Under the pieces are notes generated by a model. The model worked only from the letters and a program-made list of their open reading frames with translations. It did not search any database and was not told the origin of the DNA. Below are positions 43,674-53,902 of a DNA stretch of 64,000 bases, piece after piece. The DNA lies in the NCBI GenBank assembly GCA_029204225.1, contig CM055096.1, positions 39,594,461-39,658,460 of the forward strand, in the 5' to 3' direction. Position numbers and translations under genes: made by a program. Each line of letters opens with the position of its first letter. The stretch's first letter is position 1. The stretch comes from Diphasiastrum complanatum. Its lineage: Eukaryota > Streptophyta > Lycopodiopsida > Lycopodiales > Lycopodiaceae.

Positions 43674-44990
43674 TTAGAAAGGCCATGGATCAGCGATATT
43701 CAGCACTTTCTTGCCGCATAGATCGGCACTTGTCTTGTATTTGTGTTCGAAATCTAGCAACTCTAGGCTCAGGTCATTCGGAGAGATTCTCTCTGAAATT
43801 CCTGGAATCACTGGCCAGTTCACCAACTCAACCCATGGTTTTTCTGTCGGCCATGGATTTTTGCGTTTGAGCAGTATGTAGAATGGATCTATTTGCTTCC
43901 ACGCCAGTGCCCTCAGGTACTCTTGGAGCCGCCTGCTATCCTTTAGGATCTTGCTTCGCCATTCAGGTTGCGGTTGTAGTGCCGCAATGATCTCAATCTT
44001 GGTGGAGTATTGGCTTTGATCTATCTCCTCTTTACCTCCCCTCATGTTGGGAGAATATTTTCTCTTGAATTTCTCTGATTCTCTGGTATCAGCCATTTTG
44101 CCCTTGGGCCTGGTAGGAGAAGCTGTCCTACGTGGTTGTGGTGGCCTCGCCAGGTAATCATCCAGGGCTTTGGTGCCCGTATCTTTTTCCTTCGTCCGCT
44201 CGCTCGTTGACGGCTCAACTGTACCCGTGTCTTGTCTGGATGAGAATCTTCTTGACTCTGATAGATCTGCAAGGAAGTCATCATCACCCCCAATGTCCGT
44301 GTTAACTTCTGGAAGGTCGGGGATGGAATGATTAGAAAGAGAGGTGCGAGAATGACAAATTTAGGAGGAGGTGGGTTTAACAAATTATACGCCGCACCGG
44401 GGGAGTGGAGTTGTTGAAGGAACTCATCCCGTCGGGCTTTGTATGTGTCAGCTGGACCTTTTAATGGGTCCATTATTCTGCTAGGAGGTGGTGGAGAGAG
44501 AGAAGATGAAAAAACAGGGGAAGTTGGAATGAATGTTTCGAAAAAATCAAAAGCGGAATAAGATGAAGGGTTCAAGTGGGAGGGGGAAGGGGAAAAGCTC
44601 TGGAGGCAGCTTCGGCTCTCTGGCTACCCGATCCCGAGCTACCATCTGATGGTCGGGTTTGCCCATCCTTATTATCTACTCCGTCATCTCCATCATCGTC
44701 CCGTGGTTTCTGTGAATGAGCGCCTGCTTGGGACTTGCACGCCATGTCCCACAACTGGTTCACCTTGTCCAAGACTTGCTGCAAGGCCTTCGGTGTATCT
44801 TCTAGCTGCTTCTGAGACTCCATGATGATCTTTTCCTGCTTGGCCACAATATTTTCAAAGTTTCTTTTTTCGTCTTTTCGTTCTTGGATCAGCCGCACAT
44901 ACTTCTCCATCCGGATGGCTGAGGCCTGTGGGGCCTGGAATTGTATGTCCTCGGGCTTTATTAGAGGGACACCAACTGTCATTGCACCCG
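43674..44990 (-). pseudogene. ORF-C, downstream part: coiled coil and unknown basic region
   Basis: Not recognised. The 44572-44982 segment is open for 136 codons: a charged coiled coil (RMEKYVRLIQERKDEKRNF, KQEKIIMESQKQLEDT, ALQQVLDKVNQLWD) followed by an acidic DDDGDDGVDNKDG run and Ser/Gly repeats. Next comes 44042-44575 (PPPPSRIMDPLKGPADTYKARRDEFLQQLHS) and, in another frame, 43674-44096, with WRSKILKDSRRLQEYLRAL, FYILLKRKNPWPTEKPWVE and LSLELLDFEHKY. Each segment overlaps the next in a different frame, so frameshifts have occurred. No zinc knuckle, protease or RT was seen. Confidence 0.45.
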
Positions 44991-45142
44991 ACGATCCATC
45001 TCATACTTGGTCAATCTGGACCATCTGGTGCTTCAGTTGCTGTTGGACCTCTTCCAAAGTGGTCTTCTGCCCGGCCATCATGGATTTGATTTCTTTTGTC
45101 TCTTTTTTTTCCTTTTTCTAGCTTTTGTTGTTGCACAAATTC

Positions 45143-46691
45143 TTAGTCCTGGTACTGGACCTTGTTCTCGAGCACTTGGTGTTGGCTTACCAACCAATGC
45201 ATGTGGTGGCTTGCTTCGGATAGGCCGATCACTGAGCGCTTAGCTACTTTGAATCCAAAAACTAGGCATTGTGTAGGAAAAGAAGATGGAGGTGGAGGGA
45301 GTGGAGGAATAATGTTAGTAGCAATGGCGATTGTTGTGGTGGTGGTTATTGGAAGGGTCAGACTTTCTCCTAGATGATCTTCTTTCTCTGGTTCATCATC
45401 ACTTATCTCCATCAGACAGCATCAAAAGATTGCGAAGTGTCCAAGGTGTGGACTTGCTGGACCTGTGGCTATTGGGCCACTTCCGTGTCTTGGGGACTGA
45501 AAATCCCCCCCCCCCCCGAAAAAAGTGTCAATGGTGATATTGGCGGCGTTGGTGTGGTTATCAGCATGGGTGGAGTGGTGGCTTCGTCTGGTGGCACGAC
45601 GTGGGTTGTGTCCGTGTCCGCTGCTGCTGATGATGTAGCTGCTCCGTCACCCCCATCGATGGTGTGTGAGGGTCAGGAGTGTGTTGGAGATTCTGCATTT
45701 GAGCTACCATTATCTAAAGTTGAATCATCTGATGATGACCCATCAGGTGATTTCCTCCTGGATTGAAGCTTCTTGCGTATTCTTTGTTGCCTTGTGTTTG
45801 GCAATTGGGCCTTGGAGATATTTGCTTGTTGAGCTTCAGAGGATGCTGCTGCTTGTGGGTCTGGTTGTGAGCTTTGTCGCTTGTGGACCAGTGGAAGAAT
45901 ACTGGTGTTCACCCTTTTGGGTGGAAGTCTCGATGGAGAAGTAGCCTCTGATCCTAGACGCTTGGACTGTTTGGCTCCTATTGGGATGTCCCATGCTTTC
46001 ATTGCAATCTGCAGGTGCTGTTGGAGTCTGGGCCCGTTCTGTACTTGTTGGAGTGTGACATCTATCATGAGATATCATAGGGCAGTTATTGGCTACTTGT
46101 TTTTAACACACTCATGAAGGCAGTTCGAAGCAAATCATGCCCAATCATAGAGATTCTGGGCATGCAGTCACGAATCTGCCATCATGTGGAACAGGAACAT
46201 GGGTACCCTCAACACTTTTGTCTTTGGTCTTTCTGTGCATCTAGTCAAATATGCACATGCCGCTTGCAGTTGTTGATCATTGATCACCTCAACTCTATAC
46301 CTGACTTTATTCTTTCATTTGTCCACTGAGAGATCTATGCATTTGAAGTAGGCTATCTGCTCAATCATCTGGAGCGTCCTTGTGACAACATTTGGTCCTC
46401 AAGGGAACCCGAAGGGTTGCAAGTTGGCTACCGCAAAAGATATGTTATAAATATAGTTCTTGACAGGGGGAACTATGAGTTGGCACGACCATTATAATTG
46501 GCATATTCCATATGTATTAGGTACGGACTTTGATACCCCATCAGGACATGGATCTGAAACTCAATTGTCTTGAAAAATGATTCTGCCTGCTGGTACCAGG
46601 TCTGCATCTTTGTAAGGTCCAATTTACACAGCTGGATGTCGAGCTTATTAGCATCGGGGTCGTCAGAACTAGAACTCGGGTTGGATGACAT
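45143..46691 (-). pseudogene. ORF-C, upstream part: unknown N-terminal and Ser/Thr-rich region
   Basis: ATG at 46691 opens MSSNPSSSSDDPDANKLD, then LTKMQTWYQQAESFFKTIEF. After frameshifts follow AVANLQPFGFP, IEQIAYFKCIDLSVDK, QLQAACAYLTRCTERPKTK and FLFHMMADS. The 45673-46068 frame is open for 131 codons: QNGPRLQQHLQIAMKAWDIP, then basic RQQRIRKKLQSRRKSPDG and acidic-serine repeats. A run of 13 C residues (45505-45517) lies in the low-complexity part. The overall plan (Ser-rich start, globular part, Ser/Thr/Pro-rich linker, coiled coil) parallels ORF-A, but I see no clear residue-level match, so shared ancestry is unproven. Confidence 0.42.
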
Positions 46692-46730
46692 GGTGAAAAA
46701 AATGAAGAAACAGGAGTTGAAAAAAGTATG

Positions 46731-46950
46731 TCAGTTGAGATTTCAAACAGGGTTAAGGGTGCATCGGTTGAGATTTGTTGGATGTGCTCCAGTTGAGATT
46801 TGATAGATGGCTCCAGTCAAGATTTGAGACAAGGGCGTCGGTCAAGATTTCAGACGGGGGCTTCGGTCGAGATTTCAGACAGGGCTCCTGTCGAGATGGA
46901 ATGGAATGGCTCCGATCGAGATGGTAGGTGAAAGCATCGGTTGAGAAGGG
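46731..46950. repeat. 25-bp tandem repeat
   Basis: Units centred on GTYGAGATTT start at about 46737, 46770, 46795, 46819, 46844, 46869, 46893, 46918 and 46943, a nearly constant 25-bp period after the first. Positions between are diverged but keep a GACAGGGC-like half. It sits just upstream of the ORF-C start on the minus strand, in its leader. Confidence 0.88.
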
Positions 46951-46969
46951 ATCTGAAGATGGGTGTGGA

Positions 46970-47205
46970 GCGAGGTATGTTGCGGAAGGAAAGGGTGGTG
47001 AAGGGATGAGATTGGGTAAAGAAGGATGGAAGGTAAAGTGTGAAATTGGAGATGTGTTTGCAAGGACGGAGTGGAAGATGCGTGGAAAGCAAGTATGTCG
47101 TGGAATGAAAGGATGGTGGCAGAATGAGTTTGGGTAAGAAGATGGAAAGTATAAGTTCAGAAAGCGGAAAAGGTGGAGATGTTGGTCAAGGATGGAGATG
47201 TGGGG
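46970..47205. repeat. two diverged ~118-bp tandem units
   Basis: GTATGTTGCGGAAGGAAAGG (46975) and GTATGTCGTGGAATGAAAGG (about 47092) begin two purine-rich units that also share TTGGGTAAG and GGAGATGT. The right unit ends at the junction with Cop-5 integrase. Confidence 0.65.
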
Positions 47206-47703
47206 AAGGCTATTGGTCTTCCAGAATCTCTTTCTAAAGATTTCAAGCCTTGTGAGGCTTGTGCCATTGCAAAGTCACACAAAAAGCCATATTAGAAGTC
47301 TTTTATAAAGACTACTCATCCTTTGGAGCTTATACACTCAGATGTACATTTTTCCTCTTCTAAAAGTATTGGTGGTGCAACATGTTTTGTCACCTTTATT
47401 GATGACTTTACTAGATATACTTGGTTGTATCTACTTTCTTCAAAGGCAATGGTTTTTTATCACTTCCTAATCTTCAAAGCTTATGTTGAGAAATAGTTTT
47501 CTTTTAAAGTTAAAGCTTCAATATGTGATGGAGGAGGTGAATACATCTCCAACAAGTTTCATGAGTACTGTGAAGGTGAAGGAATAAAGAGAGAGTTTTC
47601 TTGTGCTTATTCTCCATCTCAATCAGGAGTAGCTGAGAGGAAAAACAGATCTTTATGTGAATGTGCTAAAGCAATTCGAGTAGCAGCTTCTTTGCCTATT
47701 GAT
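47206..47703 (+). pseudogene. Cop-5 integrase core
   Basis: Starts AIGLPESLSKDFKPCEACAIAKS, then ELIHSDVHFSSSKS (first D), CFVTFIDDFTRYTWLYL, CDGGGEYISNKFHEYC (second D), and SQSGVAERKNRSLCECAKAI with the third acidic residue intact. Stops lie near 47294 and 47494. It continues the Cop-5 protease at 41966; some 40 codons that carry the LGHPN block are missing at the insertion junction. The right end (SLPI) is cut by a second insertion at 47703. Confidence 0.87.
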
Positions 47704-48090
47704 TATACCTCCCTGATCATCCTGCTTTTGCCATCAGGTAGTTGGATTGAAATGGTGCCTATCCCCTTGATCTTGCACACCTCACCATTTGCTTGTGAAA
47801 CAGATGTTCCATTATCCAACACTTTCAAGCTACTGAACCAATTCTTCTTACCTGTCATGTGTCTTGTGGATCCTGAGTCAATATACCATGCTTGATCATT
47901 TTGATTAGATGACAATGCAGATATGAAGATGCTAGAGTCTTCAATCTCACCCTCATCGACAAGGTTATTTGCTTGTTTTGGTTTTTCCTTGTCTTGTTCC
48001 GCCAGGAATTTGCGACATTCACTCTTCCAATGGCCCTTTTTACCACAATCGAAGCACTTGCCTTTCTTCTTAGTTTTACTGGAAGAGGTA
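47704..48090 (-). pseudogene. inverted copia zinc knuckle-protease fragment inside Cop-5
   Basis: The minus strand encodes a CCHC knuckle CFDCGKKGHWKSEC near 48020-48060, then KPKQANNLVDEGEIEDSSIF and the protease WYIDSGSTRHMTGKKNWFS near 47840-47890, and SIQLPDGKS. This is a different copia lineage from Cop-5 (DSGST not DSGAS), in opposite orientation, and about 36 codons of Cop-5 are missing across it. It looks like filler DNA at a deletion repair site or a relic of a nested insertion. Confidence 0.8.
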
Positions 48091-49560
48091 GATCACCTTT
48101 AGAGTTTTTGGTTGTGCTTGCTTTGTTAATGTGCCCTTGGAAACAAGGAAAAGAGATGATCCTAATTCTATTAAAGGGATCATGGTTGGATATGCATCCA
48201 ACAAGAAAGCTTACAGAATCTATGTTCCCTCTACCTCAACTACAATTGAGAGTAGGGATGTTATATTCCATGAAGATCAAAAATACAGTTTTGAGGAGGC
48301 AGAGTTCAAAGATTCTCACAAACATACTCCAATTATCACCCTTAAAGATTATCATGGAGAGATGGGGCTGAGAATCGAGGAGTCACCTCGAATCTTTTCA
48401 CCAAGGAGATCTCAAAGAGAAAGATCCGAGCCTAGAAGGCTTACCTATGAAGATACAAACAAGCAAGTGGAAATCAACTCCACTAACTATGCTTATTTTA
48501 TTTCTCATGAGGAGCCGAAGGATGTATATGATGCACTCAACTCGAAGGAATGGTACCTTGCCATGAAGGAGGAATATCAAAGCTTTGATGGCCAATAAGA
48601 CATGGGAGCTTGTGGGTCTTCCATCCAACAAGCACATCATTGGTTGCAAGTGGGTTTTTCGAGTCAAGTATAAGTACAAGGCTAGGCTTTGTGCTAAAGG
48701 TTTTTTTCTCCAGTTTATGGACTTGATTATGAGGAGACCTTTGTCCCAGTTGCAAAGATGGTATCAATTAGAATCATAATTTCTCTTGCTTGTTTTTTCA
48801 ATTGGCAAGTTCTTCAACTAGATGTCTCTAATGCATTTCTGAATGGGTATCTAGAAGAAGAGATTTGTATGGATCAGCCTATTGGATTCATCCATGATAA
48901 AGAAAAAGTTTGCTTGCTCTTCAAAAGTTTATATGGATTGAAGCAAGCTCCAAGGTCATGGTATTCTCGACTTAACACCTTTCTTGAGTCACTAGGATTT
49001 AATCTTAGTAACTATGATCCTTTCTTGTATGTCAAGTTTTTTGATAAAGATATTGTTATTCTTCTTATTTATGTTGATGATATCATTATGATAGGAAGTA
49101 GTATCAAGTTAGTTGAGGAAACCAAAATTGCACTTGGAAAAGAGTCCAAGATGCAAGATCTTGGAAAAATTCACTATATTCTAGGATTAGAGATTGACTT
49201 TCTTAAAGATAAAGCTTTTGCATGTCAATCCAAGTATGCTCTTTCAGTGTTAAAGAAGTTCAATGTGTTGAATTGTAAGAGTATAGAAACACCTATGGAG
49301 CAAAATGTAAAGGATTCTAACAAAGGTAATGAAAGATCCTTCGTGGACATCACACTTTTTAGAAGTCTTATAGGCTCCTTAATTTGGCTCACAATAACTA
49401 GACCTGACATAAGCTTTAGTGTTCATAAGTTGAGCCAGGCTATGCAAAATCCTACTATCTATCATTGGAAAATGGCCAAGAGAGTAGATATATATCTTCA
49501 GCTTTTGATTTTGGTTTATTGTATAAAAGTGAAGACCTTTCTACTATTGGTTATTCATTA
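48091..49560 (+). pseudogene. Cop-5 integrase C-terminus, RT and RNase H
   Basis: Integrase C-terminus: FGCACFVNVPLETRKRDDPN and IKGIMVGYASNKKAYRIYVP (open 48131-48598). After a frameshift near 48590, RT is open for 267 codons (48758-49561): ISLACFFNWQVLQLDVSNAF, YGLKQAPRSWYSRLNTFLE, LIYVDDIIMIGSS, LGLEIDFLKDKAFACQSKY, SLIWLTITRPDISFSVHKLSQ. It contains all RT core motifs including YVDD and is the best preserved RT in the window. RNase H is truncated at its first motif (a GYS-type block) by a palindromic element at 49561. Nearly identical to Cop-1 over 94 residues. Confidence 0.9.
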
Positions 49561-49812
49561 GAGGAGTTTTGAGCTCCAAAAAGACCCTTTAAGAATTCGT
49601 GCAAGATGTAGTTTATATTATTAAAATATTATAACACTAATATTTTTGACTTGCCATAACTTTTTAATCGTAGCTCAAAAGTATTTCATCTACATATCAT
49701 TGGAAAGCGCTTGTTGAGCGCTTTCCAATGCACCAAACTTCGCTAAATTCGGACTTACCACTAAAAAGTTATGCCATTTTTAGTGTGGAATCAAAATGTG
49801 GACTCCATAACA
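49561..49812. mobile_element. short foldback-like element, copy 1
   Basis: About 250 bp between two truncated copia elements. The centre is a palindrome: GGAAAGCGCT, spacer TGTTG, AGCGCTTTCC (49703-49728). It is flanked by arms of about 59 nt whose outer ends (GCCATAACTTTTTA) and inner ends match while the middle has diverged. The left edge TTAGAGGAGTT and the right half both recur at 56371-56604. No coding capacity. I infer a miniature or foldback element. Confidence 0.65.
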
Positions 49813-51000
49813 CTTTAGCTCCAAAAGTAGCCTTTTGATCCATAAAACCTCCTTTGTTGTGGTTGCAAGAGATTTGTATTCAGCTTCACAAGATGATAAG
49901 GAAATGGTTGTCTGCTTCTTTGATAGCCAAGAAACCAAGTTCCCTCCAAGAAATATAGTGTAAGCACTTGTGGATTTTCTATCCAACTTGTCTGTCTCTT
50001 GCAAAATCTGAATCTGAAAAAGCAATGAGAGTCAGATCTTCTCCCTTGTAGAATAATCCATAATCTAAGGTAGAAGATATATACCTCAAGATTCTTTTAG
50101 CCAACTTCCAGTGATATAACTTTGGATCATGCATGTGTTGACTTAGCTTATGAACACAAAAGATTAGATTAGGTCTAGTCACTGTTAACCAAATAAGTGA
50201 GCTAATAAGACTCCTATAAAGAGTGATGTCCTCAAAGGATTTTTCATCATCTTTCATAGGAACTTTTACAGTGTGCTCCATAGGTGTATCTATGCCTTTA
50301 CAATTTTTCATCTGAAATTTCTTGAGCATGGAAAGTGCATATCTACTTTGGCTTATAAATGCATGACCTTTCCAAAAATCTATTTCAAGGACTAGAATAT
50401 AGTGAAGAACTCCTAAGTCCTGCATCTTAAACTCAGTACCAAGTGCATGCTTAGTTTCTTCAACTAGCTTCTCATTATTTTTACAAAGAATGATATCATC
50501 TACATAGATGAGAAGTATAATTACAAAGTTATCTACAAACTTATAATACAGAGAAGGGTCATATTCACTTAGACAAAATCTGAGTAATATGAGATAGGAG
50601 TTGAGCCTTGCATACCAAGGCCTTGGTGCTTGTTTTAGTCCATAGAGACTTTTAAACAAAAGACAAACTTTTGATTCATCACCTTCTTTCACAAGACCTG
50701 GAGGTTGCTCCATGTAAATCTCCTCCTCAAGGTAATTATTGAGAAATGCATTAAAAACATCAAGTTGGAACATACTCCAATTGTGAAAACATGCAAGAGA
50801 TATAAGTAATCGAATTGTTACCATCTTTGCAACTAGTGCAAAGGTGTCTTCATAGTCAAGACCTTTGATCTGTGAGTAGCCTTTGGCACAAAGTCTTGCT
50901 TTATACTTATTGATAGATCCATCATGATTATACTTGATTTTGAATACCCACTTACATCCAATCACATGCATGTTGTTTGGTGGCTCCACAAGCTCCCATC
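49813..51000 (-). pseudogene. Cop-6 reverse transcriptase-RNase H
   Basis: One frame (49979-50989) is open for 336 codons: GCKWVFKIKYNHDGSINKYK, GLDYEDTFALVAKMVTIRLL, MFQLDVFNAFLNNYLEEEIY, YGLKQAPRPWYARLNSYLIL, LIYVDDIILCKNNEKL and HKLSQHMHDPKLYHWKLAKR. After a frameshift near 49980, RNase H continues KLDRKSTSAYTIFLGGNLVS, SLSSCEAEYKSLATTTKEVL and stops at WIKRLLLELK (49813), against the foldback element. The catalytic YVDD is present. The terminal RNase H segments (CDN, HIRxxxH) are missing. Confidence 0.9.
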
Positions 51001-51899
51001 AAACTCTTGGGTCATTGCTTCAACCCACATCTTGGATTGAAGTGCTTCTTGGACATCTTTAGGCTCTTCATCTGATATGAAGAGAGCATGATAGGAAGTT
51101 TCACCTTCCACTTGTCTTCCTTCTTCATCATATGTGAGCCTCCTTGGCTCAGATCTTGCTCATGTAGATCTTCTTGGTGTGGTAGCTTGAATTTGCTCCT
51201 CCTAAAGCCTCGGACTCACCACCTCTTGAGTAGCATCAAGATTGATGATTGATCTTGCATGAGACTCCTTGATCTGTGCATCATCCAAGTTAAACTTCTG
51301 ATCTTCATGGAAGATCACATCTCTACTAACAATATTCTTGTCAGTAGAAGGAAGATATACTTTGTATGCTTTTTTAGTGGATGCATATCCTACAAAAATT
51401 CCTTTAACTACACTAGGATCTTCATTCTTCCTAGTTTCTAGAGGCACATGCACAAAGCATACACAGCTAAAAATCCTAAGATGATCTACCTTAGGCTTTT
51501 TCTTATACAACATCTCAAATGGTGTCTTTCCTCCTATTGCAAGATATGGAAGCCTATTACAAAGATAGTTTGCACATGCAACTACCTCTCATCAAAATTC
51601 TTTAGGCAGAGAAGCTTCTAGCGTAATGGCTTTTGCACATTCACATAAGGTTCTATTTTTTCTCTCAGCAACTCCATTTTGTTGAGGAGTATATGAATAA
51701 GAAAACTCTCTTTGAATGTCTTCTCTCTCACAAAAGTCTTTAAACTTATTGGAAGGGTATTCTCCTCCCCTATCACTTCTCAAAGCTTTTAACTTGAAAG
51801 AAAACTGCTTTTCTACATAAGCTTTGAAAGTAAGATAAACATCATATGCCATGGCTTTTGAAGATAGCATATAGATCCAAGAATATCTTGTATAATCAT
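51001..51899 (-). pseudogene. Cop-6 integrase C-terminal half
   Basis: Open pieces: 51592-51870 with KALRSDRGGEYPSNKFKDFC and TPQQNGVAERKNRTLCECAK (second and third acidic residues intact), and 51202-51513 with VDHLRIFSCVCFVHVPLETR and VKGIFVGYASTKKAYKVYLP. A frameshift near 51900 separates it from the first half. A break near 51520-51600 and stops around 51020-51200 occur in the linker to RT. Confidence 0.85.
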
Positions 51900-53126
51900 C
51901 TACAAAGGAAACAAAGCAATTTGCTCCTCCTTAGTTGATGAGAAATGAACATCAGAGTGCACTAGTTCAAATGGTTGCTTTGTTTTGATACTTGATCTAG
52001 GAAAAGGCCTTTTGTGTGATTTTGCCAACACACAAGCTTCACAAGGTAGAAGCTCCTTTGACAGTGTCTTTGGTAGTCCAACAACTTTTCCTTCCTTGAC
52101 CATAGATTGCATGGCTTTAAAATTGGGATGACCCAATCTCTTGTGCCACAGATCCTCCTGAAGAACCTTGGTCTCATAAGCAATATCTGAAATGTTACCA
52201 CTCTCCCTAGAATCTAGTTTGTACAGCTTACCAATTCTAGATCCTCTAGCAATAACTTCATTTTCTCTTGAGATTATACACTTGTCAATTTGAAACTTGA
52301 CGTCCAATCCACTATCAAACAACTGACCTAGACTAATGAGATTCTTGGTCAATCTAGGTACATAAACTACATCATGTAAGCAAAAAGATTTTGATGATGA
52401 TGCATGCAGTGGAATACTACCTATTCCTTCAATCCTACACTCTGCATCATTAGCAGTATAGATTGATCTTTTTGCACCTAGATATGGCATGAGATTAGTG
52501 AAAGGGTTCCTAGAATCTTTCAATAAAAGTCTATTGATCCTCAGCATCTTGTTCTCTTGTCTGCTTTCTTTAGCAATGAGAACACCTTGAAGTGTCTCCA
52601 AGGATGGAAGATCCTCCCTGACAACATAAGTCTGCACAATATTGTCATACTCATCTCTAAGTCCATTTAGGACTACTTGAACAAGTTCAGTGTTCTTAAG
52701 AGCATCACCAATACCAACTAACTCTTGATGAAGATTCTTAACTCTCATGACATATGATGAAGCACTCTCATCTACTCTCTAATAACTTAGAAATATTTGG
52801 TTTCTAAGTGTAAGCAATCTAAAAGTATTCTTGATTTCATAGATTGTTTTTAGAGTATAACAAGCTTCCTTGACAGTGGTGCATGTACTGATTTCTCTTT
52901 TCACTTCATTGGTTACATTCATTTTTATGAAATGAAGGGCAATTCTGGTTCTTTTGTGAAATGCTGCAGCTTCATTAGGTGTAGCAGGTTCTTCTTCAGC
53001 TCCACTCACAATATCCATTACATCTTGTAGAATCAGTAATGATTCCATTCTGATCTTCCACATTGCATAATTGGAAGATGTTAATCTCTCACCGTGCTCC
53101 AAGAAATGTGAACCAGATGAAGACAT
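51900..53126 (-). pseudogene. Cop-6 Gag joined to pre-integrase by an in-frame deletion
   Basis: A single frame runs from 53126 to 51900 with only one stop (TAG at 52779-52781, where relatives suggest CAG). Gag: GERLTSSNYAMWKIRMESLL, ALHFIKMNVTNEVKREI, LLTLRNQIFLSY, ELVQVVLNGLRDEYDN, then LRINRLLLKDSRNPFTNLMP. At that point the CCHC knuckle and DSGA protease present in Cop-1 and Cop-5 are missing, and the frame goes straight into KRSIYTANDAECRIEG, LISLGQLFDSGLDV, DLWHKRLGHPNFKAM and CEACVLAKSHKRPFPRS. The deletion keeps frame. The first integrase aspartate (ELVHSDVHFSS) is present. Confidence 0.87.
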
Positions 53127-53890
53127 CTTCTCTATGAGAAATTCTAGTAATGATAAAAAAAATGGAGTTGAAAGGATGTTGCTTACTATCTCAATCTAGG
53201 ATCTAACACTGATGTTGATCCAACCTATGAAATCTAGCAACATATGTGAGAACAAATTCTCAACACAAAAAATCAATCTATCTCGAATTTGGATCTTGCT
53301 TCAGTCACTAAAAAGAAGCACATGCAAGTAAGAAGTCTATCTCTCCCACGAGTTTCAAAGTACTGATAAAATCTCTAGGAAATTACTTTTAGCTCAAACA
53401 TAGTAATTTGTGTGAAATAAAAAGTCTAAGACCTCATAACACTCACTTCTATTCAATTCTACTTGATTGACAGTGAAAATTGATGAAAATGGTGAAAAGA
53501 ACTGATGTGTGCTCACTTTGGCATATCCCACGAGTTGAGTACTCTCTCAAACTCTCTGATTGCCTAAAACTCTTCTAAAAACAAATCAAGTTGATTTAGA
53601 AATATGAGCAACACATTCTACTCTTCAATACCTATCCAACAAGCTATAGAACATCAAATTTGGATCAAATCTAAAGAAGTAGCACTCATTTAATGAGGGT
53701 TGATTTTACACATGTGAGCTCTCTATTTGTACAGGGCCCTACTGGAGTAGATCAGGCTCGTTTTGATCCACTTATGATCCACAAATAGCTTGTCTCTTAG
53801 CGAGGTTGAATTCCTCTCCCAAATCCGAGTTCCTGCAAGCAAAGGCACTAAAGATCTGATGTATACACCCTCATCTCTTCAAAGCATGAA
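53127..53890 (-). other. Cop-6 leader
   Basis: Non-coding 5' leader between primer site and Gag start, AT-rich, with no recognisable signals apart from the PBS at its right end. Confidence 0.65.
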
Positions 53891-53902
53891 GCTCTGATAC
53901 CA
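53891..53902 (-). promoter_or_regulatory. Cop-6 primer binding site
   Basis: TGGTATCAGAGC on the minus strand, directly adjoining the LTR end CTTCACA. A perfect initiator-tRNA-Met match. Confidence 0.9.

Noticed and set aside
46850-47137. Open frames on both strands with repeated peptide words
   Set aside because: They are products of the 25-bp and 118-bp tandem repeats.
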